Assembly (NCBI GenBank): GCA_903887655.1
Contig: CAISQQ010000203.1
Coordinates: 1 to 27,443, forward strand
DNA: 27,443 nt
DNA from: an uncultured Burkholderiales bacterium
Lineage (GTDB): Bacteria; Pseudomonadota; Gammaproteobacteria; Burkholderiales; Burkholderiaceae_C
Direction of reading: 5' to 3'
The translations under genes were made by a program, and so were the position numbers. Position 1 is the first letter of the stretch, and every line of letters begins with the position of its first letter. Positions 15,752-24,309 of the stretch are shown piece after piece. The notes below the pieces were generated by a model. That model saw nothing but the letters and a program-made list of their open reading frames with translations. It had not been told where the DNA came from and made no database searches.

Positions 15752-17932
15752 TTAAAACCGCCAACGCATTGAACGCACTTCCATGCGGTGTTGCACCCAA
15801 GCGATGATGGCGCTCGAGAACTGAGCGCTTACGCGCTCCCAAAACCCAGGGTTGGAGATGATTTTGGCGTCATAAAAGGACGGGCACAACACAGCCGCAT
15901 GGGCCGCCTCACCGCAGACCCCACAGCCCACACAGCTGTCCAAGACCGTGGCCACCGGTTCGCGTCGCAAGGGGTCGGGGTTGTCTTTGATGGACAAGGA
16001 GGGGCAGCCCGAGAGTCGGATGCAGGAGTGGTCGCCAGTACACGTGTCTTCATCGACACCAAATTTTTCGCGCACCACACGCTCGCCGCGTGCAGCGGCT
16101 TGCCGGGCCAGGGGCTTTTCACGCCGCTGTTTATTGAGCATGCACTCGGACTGTGCAATGATCACTTTGGGCCCCTCCATCTCACTGCTCAAGGCCGCTT
16201 TCATGGCGTCTCGCATGCCGGCGATGTCGTACGTGCGTCTGACCATTTTGACCCACTTCACTCCCACACCTTTGACCGCTTGCTCGATGGCGTGGCCCGT
16301 GCTTCGATTGGGATTGTTGGCCTTGGAGGAGAGCACGTCTTGCCCACCAGTGGCCGAGGTGTAACTGTTGTCAACGATGATGGTGAGGTTGGGGCTTTTA
16401 TTGAACACCGCATTGGCCACACCCGAGGTCAAGCCATTGTGCCAAAACCCGCCATCGCCCATGATCGCGATGGCCTTCTTCGAGCCCGAGCCGTTGAAGG
16501 CGGAAGAGCCGGCCGCACCCAGACCGTAACCCATGGTGGTGTTGCCCAAGTTAAAGGGGGGCAAAATAGAAAACAAATGACAACCAATGTCAGCGCTGAT
16601 GTGGTGAGAGCCCACCTCTTTTTCCATGAGTTTCATGGCGGTGAAGATGGGGCGCTCAGGACAACCGGTGCAAAACCCGGGTGGGCGAGCATGCACATGC
16701 GGTGCAATGGCTTGGATCACCTCGGCTTGTTGTGCTTGGGGGTCGAATCCAACCGTTTGACCCCTCAAACCCGAGGGCTCAACAGGCATTTGAGTCACGG
16801 GGAAGGCACCGTAGTGGCGCAAAAAGTCCGTCAAGCCTTTTTCCACCACACTGCTCACGTACTCACCGGCCATGGGTAAGAAATCTTTGCCATGAAGGAC
16901 TGCGGGCACGCCTTCATGCCTGAGGATCATGGCCAGGTTTTGCTCCACATAGTTGGGCTGCCCCTCCTCGACCATCAAGACGGCTTGCAAGCCCTTGCAA
17001 AACTTGAGGACTTCATTGGGAACGACGGGATAGGCGACATTCATCACATACAAGGGCAATTGACTTCGGCCGTAAACATCAGACAGCCCCAGTCTTTGGA
17101 GGGCTCTCACCACCGTGTTGTACATGCCGCCTTGCACAATCAGGCCCAGGGTGTGCTGGCCCAGTCCAAAAAACTCATTGAGCTCGTGCTGCTCGATGAA
17201 CTCGAGGGCTTTGGGCCAACGAGAGCGAATTTTTTCTTGTTCGTGTAGGAACGACGCGGGCGGCAACACAATGCGCGAGACGTCGCGTTGGGGAGATTCT
17301 TGCGCTTGCTTTAAACCAAAGCGGGGCTTGAGGTTTTGGCTGGTGTTGAAGCGGCCATGCACATGGCACGCGCGAATGCGCAGTTGCATCATCACGGGGG
17401 TGTTGCTCGCCTCGGAGAGCTCAAAGCCCATTTTGACGGCCCGCACCATGCTGGGCAAATTGGGTCTGGGGTCGAGCAACCACATTTGTGACTTCATGGC
17501 AAAGGCGTGGCTTCTCTCTTGCATGATGGAAGAGCCGTCCCCATAATCCTCCCCCACAATGATGAGCGCCCCACCCAAGACCCCGCCCGAGGACAAATTG
17601 GCCAAGGCGTCGCTCGCCACGTTGGTGCCCACCGTGGCTTTGAAGGTCACCGCGCCGCGCAAGGGGTAATTGACACTGGCCGCCAGGGTGGCCGCTGCTG
17701 TGGCTTCTGAGGCACTGCTCTCAAAGCGTATGCCCTGTTCGGACAAAATGTCTTGTGCATCCGAGAGCACATCCATCAAGTGAGAGATCGGTGCGCCTTG
17801 GTAGCCGGCCACGTAGGACACGCCCGACTCGAGCAAAGCTTTGGTGACGGCCAAGATACCCTCGCCATGAAACACCTCCCCCTCACCGAGTTTGAGTTTT
17901 TTGACCTCTTCCTTGAAGGAGCGCTCAGCCAT
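15752..17932 (-). CDS. iorA: Indolepyruvate:ferredoxin oxidoreductase, alpha subunit
   Basis: Thiamine-diphosphate and iron-sulfur subunit converting arylpyruvates plus CoA to arylacetyl-CoA, CO2 and reduced ferredoxin. The 726-residue protein has the pyrimidine-binding domain first (YQGAPISHLMDVL, ESSASEATAAATLAASVNY). The TPP-binding motif is GDGGFWHNG ending with NN-type VDNSYTSATGGQD. The C-terminus has cysteine clusters CTGDHSCIRLSGC and CVGCGVCGEAAHAAVLC for iron-sulfur centres. GAGGA lies nine bases before the ATG. Transcription starts in the shared divergent region with the transporter operon. The true substrate (indolepyruvate, phenylpyruvate or another 2-oxoacid) is not determined by sequence. 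Confidence 0.94.
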   Translation of the reverse strand: MAERSFKEEVKKLKLGEGEVFHGEGILAVTKALLESGVSYVAGYQGAPISHLMDVLSDAQDILSEQGIRFESSASEATAAATLAASVNYPLRGAVTFKATVGTNVASDALANLSSGGVLGGALIIVGEDYGDGSSIMQERSHAFAMKSQMWLLDPRPNLPSMVRAVKMGFELSEASNTPVMMQLRIRACHVHGRFNTSQNLKPRFGLKQAQESPQRDVSRIVLPPASFLHEQEKIRSRWPKALEFIEQHELNEFFGLGQHTLGLIVQGGMYNTVVRALQRLGLSDVYGRSQLPLYVMNVAYPVVPNEVLKFCKGLQAVLMVEEGQPNYVEQNLAMILRHEGVPAVLHGKDFLPMAGEYVSSVVEKGLTDFLRHYGAFPVTQMPVEPSGLRGQTVGFDPQAQQAEVIQAIAPHVHARPPGFCTGCPERPIFTAMKLMEKEVGSHHISADIGCHLFSILPPFNLGNTTMGYGLGAAGSSAFNGSGSKKAIAIMGDGGFWHNGLTSGVANAVFNKSPNLTIIVDNSYTSATGGQDVLSSKANNPNRSTGHAIEQAVKGVGVKWVKMVRRTYDIAGMRDAMKAALSSEMEGPKVIIAQSECMLNKQRREKPLARQAAARGERVVREKFGVDEDTCTGDHSCIRLSGCPSLSIKDNPDPLRREPVATVLDSCVGCGVCGEAAHAAVLCPSFYDAKIISNPGFWERVSAQFSSAIIAWVQHRMEVRSMRWRF

Positions 17933-17961
17933 TGATTGTTTTCCTCGACCGTTCTCAGTGG

Positions 17962-17984
17962 GCAGGTCTCCCCGCGGGGCCTGC
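17962..17984. repeat. GC-rich inverted repeat in the iorA leader
   Basis: GCAGG and CCTGC arms enclose CCCCGCGGGG, itself a perfect 10-bp palindrome. It lies 30-52 bases before the iorA ATG and would form a stable hairpin in the iorA leader RNA. Confidence 0.5.
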
Positions 17985-17988
17985 GTGC

Positions 17989-18034
17989 ATTGATATTGGA
18001 ATCAATTTTCACCCATAATATCATTCGTCAATGA
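17989..18034 (+). promoter_or_regulatory. Divergent iorA / transporter control region with promoter and nested palindromes
   Basis: TTGATA (17990-17995), an 18-base spacer and CATAAT (18014-18019) match the sigma-70 consensus at 5 of 6 positions each and point toward the transporter operon. ATTGAT-N6-ATCAAT (17989-18006) overlaps this -35. TCATT-N4-AATGA (18021-18034) covers the likely start point. TGATAT (17991-17996) and ATATCA (18018-18023) form a third, wider pair. The leader to the binding-protein gene would be about 200 bases. The regulator is not in the window; a LysR, MarR or GntR type would fit such sites. Confidence 0.6.
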
Positions 18035-18225
18035 GTTGCCCCTTGGGTATGTTTTCCCTAATCCACTCTCCAATTCATGGCCTTTGCCTGTATCATGTTT
18101 GTGATCGTTCAGACATTCATTGTCTTCACCGTCCAGATGATGAAAGGCTCGCCAGCAAGGGAAAACCCGAACTAGCAATCTCGAGCTTGAATGTCTTTTT
18201 CTTCAAAAACCCGTCGGAGTTTTCC

Positions 18226-19410
18226 ATGAGCACCAGAAAATTTGCCTCTCAGTTGATTGTCAGCGCCCTGTGTCTGGGCCTTTGCACCTGGGCCAATGCG
18301 GCAGACAAAATCAAAGTTGGATTTGTCAGCACCTTGTCGGGGCCATCCTCAGGCATTGGGAGCGACATTCGAGACGCCTTCATGCTGGCTGTGAAACTCA
18401 ATGGCGGCAAACTGGGCGGCTTGCCGGCAGAAGTGTTGATCGCCGACGATCAATTCAAGCCCGATGTGGCCAAAGAGCTGTTTGAGAAAATGGTGCAAAA
18501 GGACCGTGTGGACATCATGACAGGTGTGGTGTTTTCCAACATCATGCTGGCCGCCTTGCCCGCGACCGAAGACACCGGCATCTTTTATTTGAGCCCCAAC
18601 GCGGCACCCTCCCCATTGGCTGGCAAACAGTGCAGCGCCAACTTTTTTGCTGTTTCTTGGCCCAATGACGCGTACCATGAAGCGGCCGGTCAATACGCCA
18701 CCAACAAAGGCGTCAAAAGCGCCTACCTGTTGGCCCCCAATTACCAAGCGGGACAAGACTCCTTGGCGGGCTTTAAGCGCTTTTACAAGGGCAAAATTGT
18801 GAGCGAGGTCTACACCAAGCTCGGTCAGTTGGACTACTCAGCAGAGTTGGCTGAAATTCGCGCGGCCAAGCCCGAAGTGCTCTATGTCTTTTTACCCGGC
18901 GGCCCTGGTGTGAATTTCATCAAGCAGTTTGTGGCGGCGGGTTTGGCCAAAGACACCAAACTCTTGGTTCCTGGCTTTGGCGCAGACCAAGATGTGATTC
19001 GAGGCGTGGGGGCGGACATGCTGGGTATTTTTGACACCTCCCACTGGGGACTTGATTTACCGAACGCCGCGAACAAAAAGTTTGTTGCCGAATTTGAAAA
19101 AGAGTACAAGCGACTCCCCACCCTCTACGCCGCCCAGGGCTATGACACAGCGCTCTTGATCGATGCGGCGGTGCGCCAGAGCAATGGCAACTTGGCCGAC
19201 AAAGACCAGATGCGTAAAAACCTCAAAGAGGCCAAGTTTGCGTCGGTGCGCGGTGACTTCAAATTCAACACCAATCACTATCCCATCCAAAACTACTACC
19301 TGCGTGAAGTGCAAAAAGATGCGCAAGGTCGCTTGATCAATAAAATTGTGGGCCAGCCCATCATGACCAACCATGCTGACGCTTACGTTCAAGATTGCCC
19401 ATTGAAATGA
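18226..19410 (+). CDS. Periplasmic substrate-binding protein of a branched-chain/aromatic-acid type ABC importer
   Basis: Type I periplasmic binding protein that captures the substrate for the LivHMGF-like importer. The 394-residue precursor has a signal peptide ending at ANA-AD near residue 25. The mature part starts KIKVGFVSTLSGPSSGIG and has two lobes with YLLAPNYQAGQDSLAGF marking the second. Cys in GKQCSANFF and the near-terminal VQDC may pair as a disulfide, as in this subgroup. CGGAG lies six bases before the ATG at 18226. The subgroup resembles binding proteins found beside aromatic-acid (for example nitrobenzoate) catabolism genes more than true leucine-binding LivJ/K. That impression is from memory of the family and needs a search. 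Confidence 0.9.
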   Translation: MSTRKFASQLIVSALCLGLCTWANAADKIKVGFVSTLSGPSSGIGSDIRDAFMLAVKLNGGKLGGLPAEVLIADDQFKPDVAKELFEKMVQKDRVDIMTGVVFSNIMLAALPATEDTGIFYLSPNAAPSPLAGKQCSANFFAVSWPNDAYHEAAGQYATNKGVKSAYLLAPNYQAGQDSLAGFKRFYKGKIVSEVYTKLGQLDYSAELAEIRAAKPEVLYVFLPGGPGVNFIKQFVAAGLAKDTKLLVPGFGADQDVIRGVGADMLGIFDTSHWGLDLPNAANKKFVAEFEKEYKRLPTLYAAQGYDTALLIDAAVRQSNGNLADKDQMRKNLKEAKFASVRGDFKFNTNHYPIQNYYLREVQKDAQGRLINKIVGQPIMTNHADAYVQDCPLK

Positions 19411-19440
19411 TGGTCATCGTGGTTTAGGGCGGGGCGGGAC

Positions 19441-20358
19441 ATGAGTTCTATCTTGTTGATCGAGCAAGCGCTCAACGGTCTGCAATTTGGTTTGATGCTG
19501 TTTTTGCTCGCCTCGGGCCTGACCTTGGTTTTTGGCATCATGGACATGATCAATTTGGCCCATGGTGCGCTCTACATGGTGGGAGCCTTCCTCACCGCTT
19601 GGCTGTATCCTTTGATCGACTCTTTCGCACTGAGCGTGGTGGCGGCCATGGTCTTGACAGCGGGCATTGGCATGATCTTGGAGGTGCTGCTGCTCAGAAC
19701 CCTTTATGCACGGGACCATCTCTCGCAAGTGCTCGCCACGTTTGCCCTCATTCTTATTTTGAACGAATCGGTCAAAATGATTTGGGGCACAGATTTGCCC
19801 TTGTCCGCACCTGCTGCTCTGTCGGGTCCGGTGGAAATTGTGCCCGGCCTGTTGTACCCCAGTTACCGCCTCATGCTCATCGGAATGGGGATGGTTTTGG
19901 CGTTGGGCCTTTACCTCTTGGTCAACCACACCAAACTGGGGGCCTGGGTGCGTGCAGGCGCCTCGGACCGAACCATGGCCATGTCCATGGGGCTCAACAT
20001 CAAGACCCTGTTCACCGCCGTTTTTGGCCTGGGAGCGGCCATGTGCGCCTTCTCGGGCGCCATGCTCGCGCCCTTGCTCGCCGTCCAAGTCGGCATGGGA
20101 GAGAACATTTTAATTTTGGCCTTTGTCGTGATCGTGATTGGGGGCATAGGCTCGATTTGGGGCGCCTTTGTGGGCTCGGTGCTGGTGGGGGTGGTGGACA
20201 CCCTGGGACGCGGTTTATTGCCCCACCTCTTGGGACTGTTTTTGCCCCCCCTGTGGGCGAGTGCTGCGGGACCCTCGTTGGCCTCCATCTTGGTGTATGT
20301 CTTGATGGCCGGGGTGTTGTTTTTCAAGCCCCAGGGGCTTTTCAGCAACCACAGCTGA
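19441..20358 (+). CDS. livH: ABC importer permease, LivH type
   Basis: Inner-membrane permease of the importer. The 305-residue protein is hydrophobic throughout with about eight membrane segments. It starts LLIEQALNGLQFGLMLFLLASGLTLVFGIMDMINLAHG, the LivH hallmark region, and ends KPQGLFSNHS. A G-rich ribosome-binding stretch precedes the ATG. It follows the binding-protein gene by 30 bases and precedes livM by 5. Confidence 0.95.
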   Translation: MSSILLIEQALNGLQFGLMLFLLASGLTLVFGIMDMINLAHGALYMVGAFLTAWLYPLIDSFALSVVAAMVLTAGIGMILEVLLLRTLYARDHLSQVLATFALILILNESVKMIWGTDLPLSAPAALSGPVEIVPGLLYPSYRLMLIGMGMVLALGLYLLVNHTKLGAWVRAGASDRTMAMSMGLNIKTLFTAVFGLGAAMCAFSGAMLAPLLAVQVGMGENILILAFVVIVIGGIGSIWGAFVGSVLVGVVDTLGRGLLPHLLGLFLPPLWASAAGPSLASILVYVLMAGVLFFKPQGLFSNHS

Positions 20359-20363
20359 GCACC

Positions 20364-21407
20364 ATGCACACGCCAAATTCTGAAATGTATACGCCAGATC
20401 GTCGCCATGGGCTGCTCACTCCATCGTGTTGGCCGTGGGTGTTGGCCATCGCCTTGGGCGTTTCAGCTCCATGGATTTTGATCGCACTTGATTCTGGTTT
20501 TTACATCGGACTGCTCACCAAAATGCTGATTTTGGGGCTGGCCGCCTGCAGCTTGAATTTGATCTTGGGCTACGGCGGCCTCATCTCCTTTGGTCATGCG
20601 GCCTATTTGGGCGCTGGCGCCTACACCACCGCCATGCTCATGGCAGCGGGTATCACGAACGCTTGGATGTGCCTTTTCGCGTCGATTGCGGTCAGTGGTG
20701 TTTTGGCGATCCTCATCGGTTTGGTGAGCCTTCGAACCCGGGGGGTCTACTTCATCATGATCACACTCGCCTTTGCTCAAATGATGTATTACTTGATCAA
20801 CTCCATCAAAAGTTTTGGCGGTGATGAGGGTCTGAACTTGTCGCAGCGCTTCGCCTTGGGACTGGGAGAGCATCTGAAAAAAGACCTTCAATTTTATTGG
20901 TTGGTTTTATTGATCGTGTGTGTGAGTCTCTTTTTGATGAGCCGACTCTTGCACTCGAAGTTTGGCCGTGTTTTGCAGGCCTTGAAGGATGATGACACGC
21001 GTGTGGAGTCGATTGGCATCCACGCCTTTCAGTACAAGCTCGTGGCGTTCACCCTCTCGGCCATGTTGGCGGGACTGGCGGGCGCGTTGCTTGTGAACCA
21101 ACAAAAATACGTCGGGCCCAATGTCTTGCACTGGACGCAATCGGGTTTGTTGATGATCATGGTGATTTTGGGGGGTGTGGGCAGACTGAGCTCTGGTCTT
21201 TGGGGCGCCATCACCCTCTTGGGTCTGGAGACTGTCTTGGCAGAGTACACCACCCACGGGGCCTTTTATGTCGGCTGGGTGCTGCTCGCGGTGGTGCTTT
21301 TTACCCCCCAAGGCCTCAGCAGCATACTGCCCCACATCAAAGCAACCATGGCTCAAGGGTTGGGGCCCAAAGTTCGAGCTCAAGAGCGCGCAAAGGGTGA
21401 CTCATGA
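20364..21407 (+). CDS. livM: ABC importer permease, LivM type
   Basis: Second permease of the importer. The 347-residue protein has the LivM core GYGGLISFGHAAYLGAGAYTTAM near residues 70-92 and the loop GRVLQALKDDDTRVESIGI that contacts the ATPases. I chose the ATG at 20364, five bases after the livH stop; an ATG seven codons later is an alternative, and neither has a strong Shine-Dalgarno sequence. Its stop overlaps the livG start (ATGA). The frame open back to 19599 is the shadow of livH. Confidence 0.94.
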   Translation: MHTPNSEMYTPDRRHGLLTPSCWPWVLAIALGVSAPWILIALDSGFYIGLLTKMLILGLAACSLNLILGYGGLISFGHAAYLGAGAYTTAMLMAAGITNAWMCLFASIAVSGVLAILIGLVSLRTRGVYFIMITLAFAQMMYYLINSIKSFGGDEGLNLSQRFALGLGEHLKKDLQFYWLVLLIVCVSLFLMSRLLHSKFGRVLQALKDDDTRVESIGIHAFQYKLVAFTLSAMLAGLAGALLVNQQKYVGPNVLHWTQSGLLMIMVILGGVGRLSSGLWGAITLLGLETVLAEYTTHGAFYVGWVLLAVVLFTPQGLSSILPHIKATMAQGLGPKVRAQERAKGDS

Positions 21408-22159
21408 GTGCGGCGCCCATTTTGCAGACCCACCAATTGGTCAAGCGCTACGGCGAACTGCTGGCCACGGATCACGTGAGTCTTGAGGTTTATCCCAACG
21501 AGATCCATGCCTTGATTGGACCCAACGGCGCGGGTAAAACCACCTTGGTGACGCAACTGAGCGGTCAGCTCAACAGCGACAGCGGCGAGTTGTTCTTTGA
21601 AGGCCAAGAGATCTCGCACTTGTCAATGCATGAGCGGGTGCAAAAAGGACTGGTGCGCTCTTATCAAATTACCCGACTCTTTAAAACCATGACGTGTCTG
21701 GACAACATCGCTTTGGCGCTGCAAGCACAAAGCGGGCACTCATTTTCTTTTTGGAAACCCGCCGCCCAGGACCGCGCTTTGAGCGAAGAGGCGCATCACA
21801 TCTTGAGCGATATTGGCCTTGAACACCGCCACCTCGATCTGGCTCAGACCTTGTCGCATGCTGAGCAACGAATTCTAGAGTTGGGGCTTGCCTTGGCCAC
21901 GAACCCCAAGGTCATCTTGTTGGACGAGCCGATGGCGGGAACCGGCGCACAGGAGTCTGAGCGCATCATCGCGCTCATCGAGCGGCTCAATACGACTGCC
22001 GCGATCTTGCTCATTGAGCACGACATGGACACCGTCTTTCGCTTGGCCCACCGACTCTCGGTGCTGGTGAGCGGTCAACTCATCGCCAGCGGCACCCCCG
22101 AATCGATACGACAAGACCCCGCGGTGATCCAAGCCTATTTGGGAGATAGCCACCCATGA
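21404..22159 (+). CDS. livG: ABC importer ATPase, LivG type
   Basis: Cytoplasmic ATPase of the importer. The 251-residue protein has Walker A GPNGAGKTT (about 39-47), Q-loop in RSYQITRLF, signature LSHAEQRILELGLAL (Ala in place of the usual Gly), Walker B KVILLDEPMAG and the H-loop EHDMD. It overlaps livM and livF by four bases at each end, so the three are translationally coupled. Confidence 0.95.
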   Translation: MSAAPILQTHQLVKRYGELLATDHVSLEVYPNEIHALIGPNGAGKTTLVTQLSGQLNSDSGELFFEGQEISHLSMHERVQKGLVRSYQITRLFKTMTCLDNIALALQAQSGHSFSFWKPAAQDRALSEEAHHILSDIGLEHRHLDLAQTLSHAEQRILELGLALATNPKVILLDEPMAGTGAQESERIIALIERLNTTAAILLIEHDMDTVFRLAHRLSVLVSGQLIASGTPESIRQDPAVIQAYLGDSHP

Positions 22160-22869
22160 GTCGCTCTTTACTGAAGGTCAGTGACTTGCAAGCGTCTTAT
22201 GGCTTGTCGCAAGTTCTCTTTGGTGTTGACTTGTCCATTCAAAGTGGCGAGAGCGTGGGGCTGCTCGGGCGCAACGGCATGGGCAAGAGCACCTTGTTGA
22301 AATGTATCTTGGGGCTCAAAAGTCACCAGCATGGCGACGTGGCGTGGCAGGGCCAATCCTTGAAGTCGTGGTCCGTGGACCGCATTGCCAATCTCGGGCT
22401 GGCGGTGGTGCCCGAGGGCCGGCATGTGTTCCCCAACCTCACGGTGCATGAACATCTGACTGCTTTTGCAAAACCCGCACGCCCTGGCGCACCACTGTGG
22501 GATGCCGCTCGTGTTTATCAACTCTTTGGGCGATTGTCTGAGCGCCAGCACCATTTGGGGCGTCAACTCTCTGGGGGCGAGCAGCAAATGTTGGCCATCG
22601 GGCGCGCCTTGGTCACCAACCCCCAATTGTTGATCTTGGATGAAGCCAGTGAAGGACTCGCGCCTTTGATTCGTGAAGAAATTTGGAATTGCCTGCGTTT
22701 GCTCAGAAATGAAGGTCAAACCCTCATCATTGTGGACAAGTATGTGGAGCGGCTCATTGAAATTTGTGACCGCCACGTGATCCTGGAGCGAGGAGCCGTG
22801 TCTTGGTCCGGCAGCTCCAACGAATTGTCAAACAACCGCGAGCTTTGGCATCGATATCTGGGTGTTTAA
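22156..22869 (+). CDS. livF: ABC importer ATPase, LivF type
   Basis: Second ATPase of the importer, expected to pair with LivG. The 237-residue protein has Walker A GRNGMGKST (about 38-46), signature LSGGEQQMLAIGRAL, and Walker B LLILDEASEGLAP. The position of the H-loop reads VDKYVERL, where LivF proteins usually have VEQN, so the switch residue is Lys. The oxygenase genes start 105 bases downstream with no terminator in between. Confidence 0.95.
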   Translation: MSRSLLKVSDLQASYGLSQVLFGVDLSIQSGESVGLLGRNGMGKSTLLKCILGLKSHQHGDVAWQGQSLKSWSVDRIANLGLAVVPEGRHVFPNLTVHEHLTAFAKPARPGAPLWDAARVYQLFGRLSERQHHLGRQLSGGEQQMLAIGRALVTNPQLLILDEASEGLAPLIREEIWNCLRLLRNEGQTLIIVDKYVERLIEICDRHVILERGAVSWSGSSNELSNNRELWHRYLGV

Positions 22870-22974
22870 ACCCACCAACAATGGATCCGTTAAACTCATT
22901 TCAATTCCTCGGGGCCAACAAAACTGCCTTGAGTTTTTGGATGGACAGCTCATTTAAAAAGACTGGAGAATTGC

Positions 22975-24294
22975 ATGACCACCCTTGACCTTGAGCACTT
23001 GGTGCAACCCGATCGGGTCCACAAAAGTGTCTACACCGACTCGCATTTATTTGACCTCGAGATGGAACACATTTTTGAGAAAGCCTGGGTTTACTGCGGC
23101 CACGAGTCTCAAGTGAAAAATGTGGGTGACTATTTCACGCTGCAAATTGGACGCCAACCGATGGTGATGGTGAGGGACAAGGACCAAACGGTTCATGTTC
23201 TGTACAACCGCTGCCCACACCGAGGCGTTGAGTTGTGCGGCAACCAAAGTGGCAACACGGGCCAAGCCTTTGTGTGCTCCTACCATGCTTGGAGTTTTCA
23301 TCTCAATGGCAAAGTTCGTGCCATTCCATTGATGAAAGGCTATGACGGCACCCGATTACACACCAGCGACCCCGACAGCAGCATGGTGCCCGCCCCCAGA
23401 GTCAAGAGCTACCGAGGTTTTGTGTTTGCCTCCTTGTCTTCGAGTGGACCGGATTTGATTGAGTTCCTGGGGGATGCCAAAGTGGCCTTTGACGACATGT
23501 GCGACCGCTCGCCCGTTGGCGAGGTCGAAGCGGTGCCCGTGATGCACCGCGTCGTGCAAAAGTCGAATTGGAAATTCTTCATGGAAAATCAACTCGATGC
23601 CTTGCACCCATCGGTCACACACCAATCGACTGGGGTGGCGGCTCGGCGTGTCGAGCAGCGGCTGAAGTCAGAAAAAGGCTCTGCGCCTTTGTTTTTTCAT
23701 TACCTCTCGACTTTTGCATCGAGCTTTGACCAATGGGATGCGGTGCAAACGGTCAACTTCCCCCATGGCCACGGCATCTTGAAGGCCTACATGGGCCTGC
23801 GCCCCACCGACCCCGACACGGTGGAATACGAAGCCATCTTGAAAAAAGCCTATGGCGAGGACAAGGGCGAGGAATACTTGAGTCGAAGTATTCACCATGT
23901 CTTGATCTACCCCTACTTGTCGGTTCAGTCGCCGCTGCAGCAGTTGCGCTGCTTGAGACCCATCTCGGCCAGCGAGACCTTGTCGGAGATCTGGCACTTC
24001 AGACTCAAAGGCGTGCCTGAAGCCATCTACCAGCGCTCCTTGTGGTACTTCAATTTGGTGAATTCACCAGCCACCATGATCAACGCCGATGATTTGGAGA
24101 ACTGGACCAAGGCTCAAATTGGATTGCAGTCCAATGGCGGCGACTGGGTGAGTCTGCACCGCAATCACGGGCAAGACACCGAAAAAGAAGGCGTGCTTTA
24201 TTCCAACAACGGCACGTCCGAAGTGGTGATGAGAAATCAGTTCATCGCTTGGAAAGCTTACATGCTCAACGCCCAGAGTAACAACCCGGCCTAA
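22975..24294 (+). CDS. Rieske non-haem iron ring-hydroxylating oxygenase, alpha subunit
   Basis: Catalytic large subunit that inserts oxygen into an aromatic ring using electrons from a ferredoxin or reductase. The 439-residue protein has the Rieske [2Fe-2S] motif: Cys80 and His82 in CPHRG, Cys101 and His104 in CSYHAW. The catalytic iron site lies in ENQLDALHPSVTH (bridging Asp208, ligands His211 and His216) with an acidic ligand at Asp372 or Asp373 in NADDLENW. All key residues are present. GGAGA lies seven bases before the ATG. It resembles alpha subunits for aromatic acids (salicylate, anthranilate or indoleacetate type), but the substrate cannot be assigned from sequence alone. Likely co-transcribed with the importer. 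Confidence 0.93.
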   Translation: MTTLDLEHLVQPDRVHKSVYTDSHLFDLEMEHIFEKAWVYCGHESQVKNVGDYFTLQIGRQPMVMVRDKDQTVHVLYNRCPHRGVELCGNQSGNTGQAFVCSYHAWSFHLNGKVRAIPLMKGYDGTRLHTSDPDSSMVPAPRVKSYRGFVFASLSSSGPDLIEFLGDAKVAFDDMCDRSPVGEVEAVPVMHRVVQKSNWKFFMENQLDALHPSVTHQSTGVAARRVEQRLKSEKGSAPLFFHYLSTFASSFDQWDAVQTVNFPHGHGILKAYMGLRPTDPDTVEYEAILKKAYGEDKGEEYLSRSIHHVLIYPYLSVQSPLQQLRCLRPISASETLSEIWHFRLKGVPEAIYQRSLWYFNLVNSPATMINADDLENWTKAQIGLQSNGGDWVSLHRNHGQDTEKEGVLYSNNGTSEVVMRNQFIAWKAYMLNAQSNNPA

Positions 24295-24309
24295 TGGAGA
24301 CACCACACC

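Noticed and set aside
15788..16879. 363-codon plus-strand frame opposite iorA
   Set aside because: Antisense shadow; iorA has clear cofactor and cysteine motifs in the other strand.
18031..18225. 65-codon in-frame extension of the binding-protein gene
   Set aside because: It would start inside the promoter palindromes and place a signal peptide in the middle of the protein; the ATG at 18226 has its own ribosome-binding site and signal peptide.
19414..20088. 224-codon minus-strand frame opposite livH
   Set aside because: Hydrophilic Gln/His-rich antisense shadow of a membrane permease gene.
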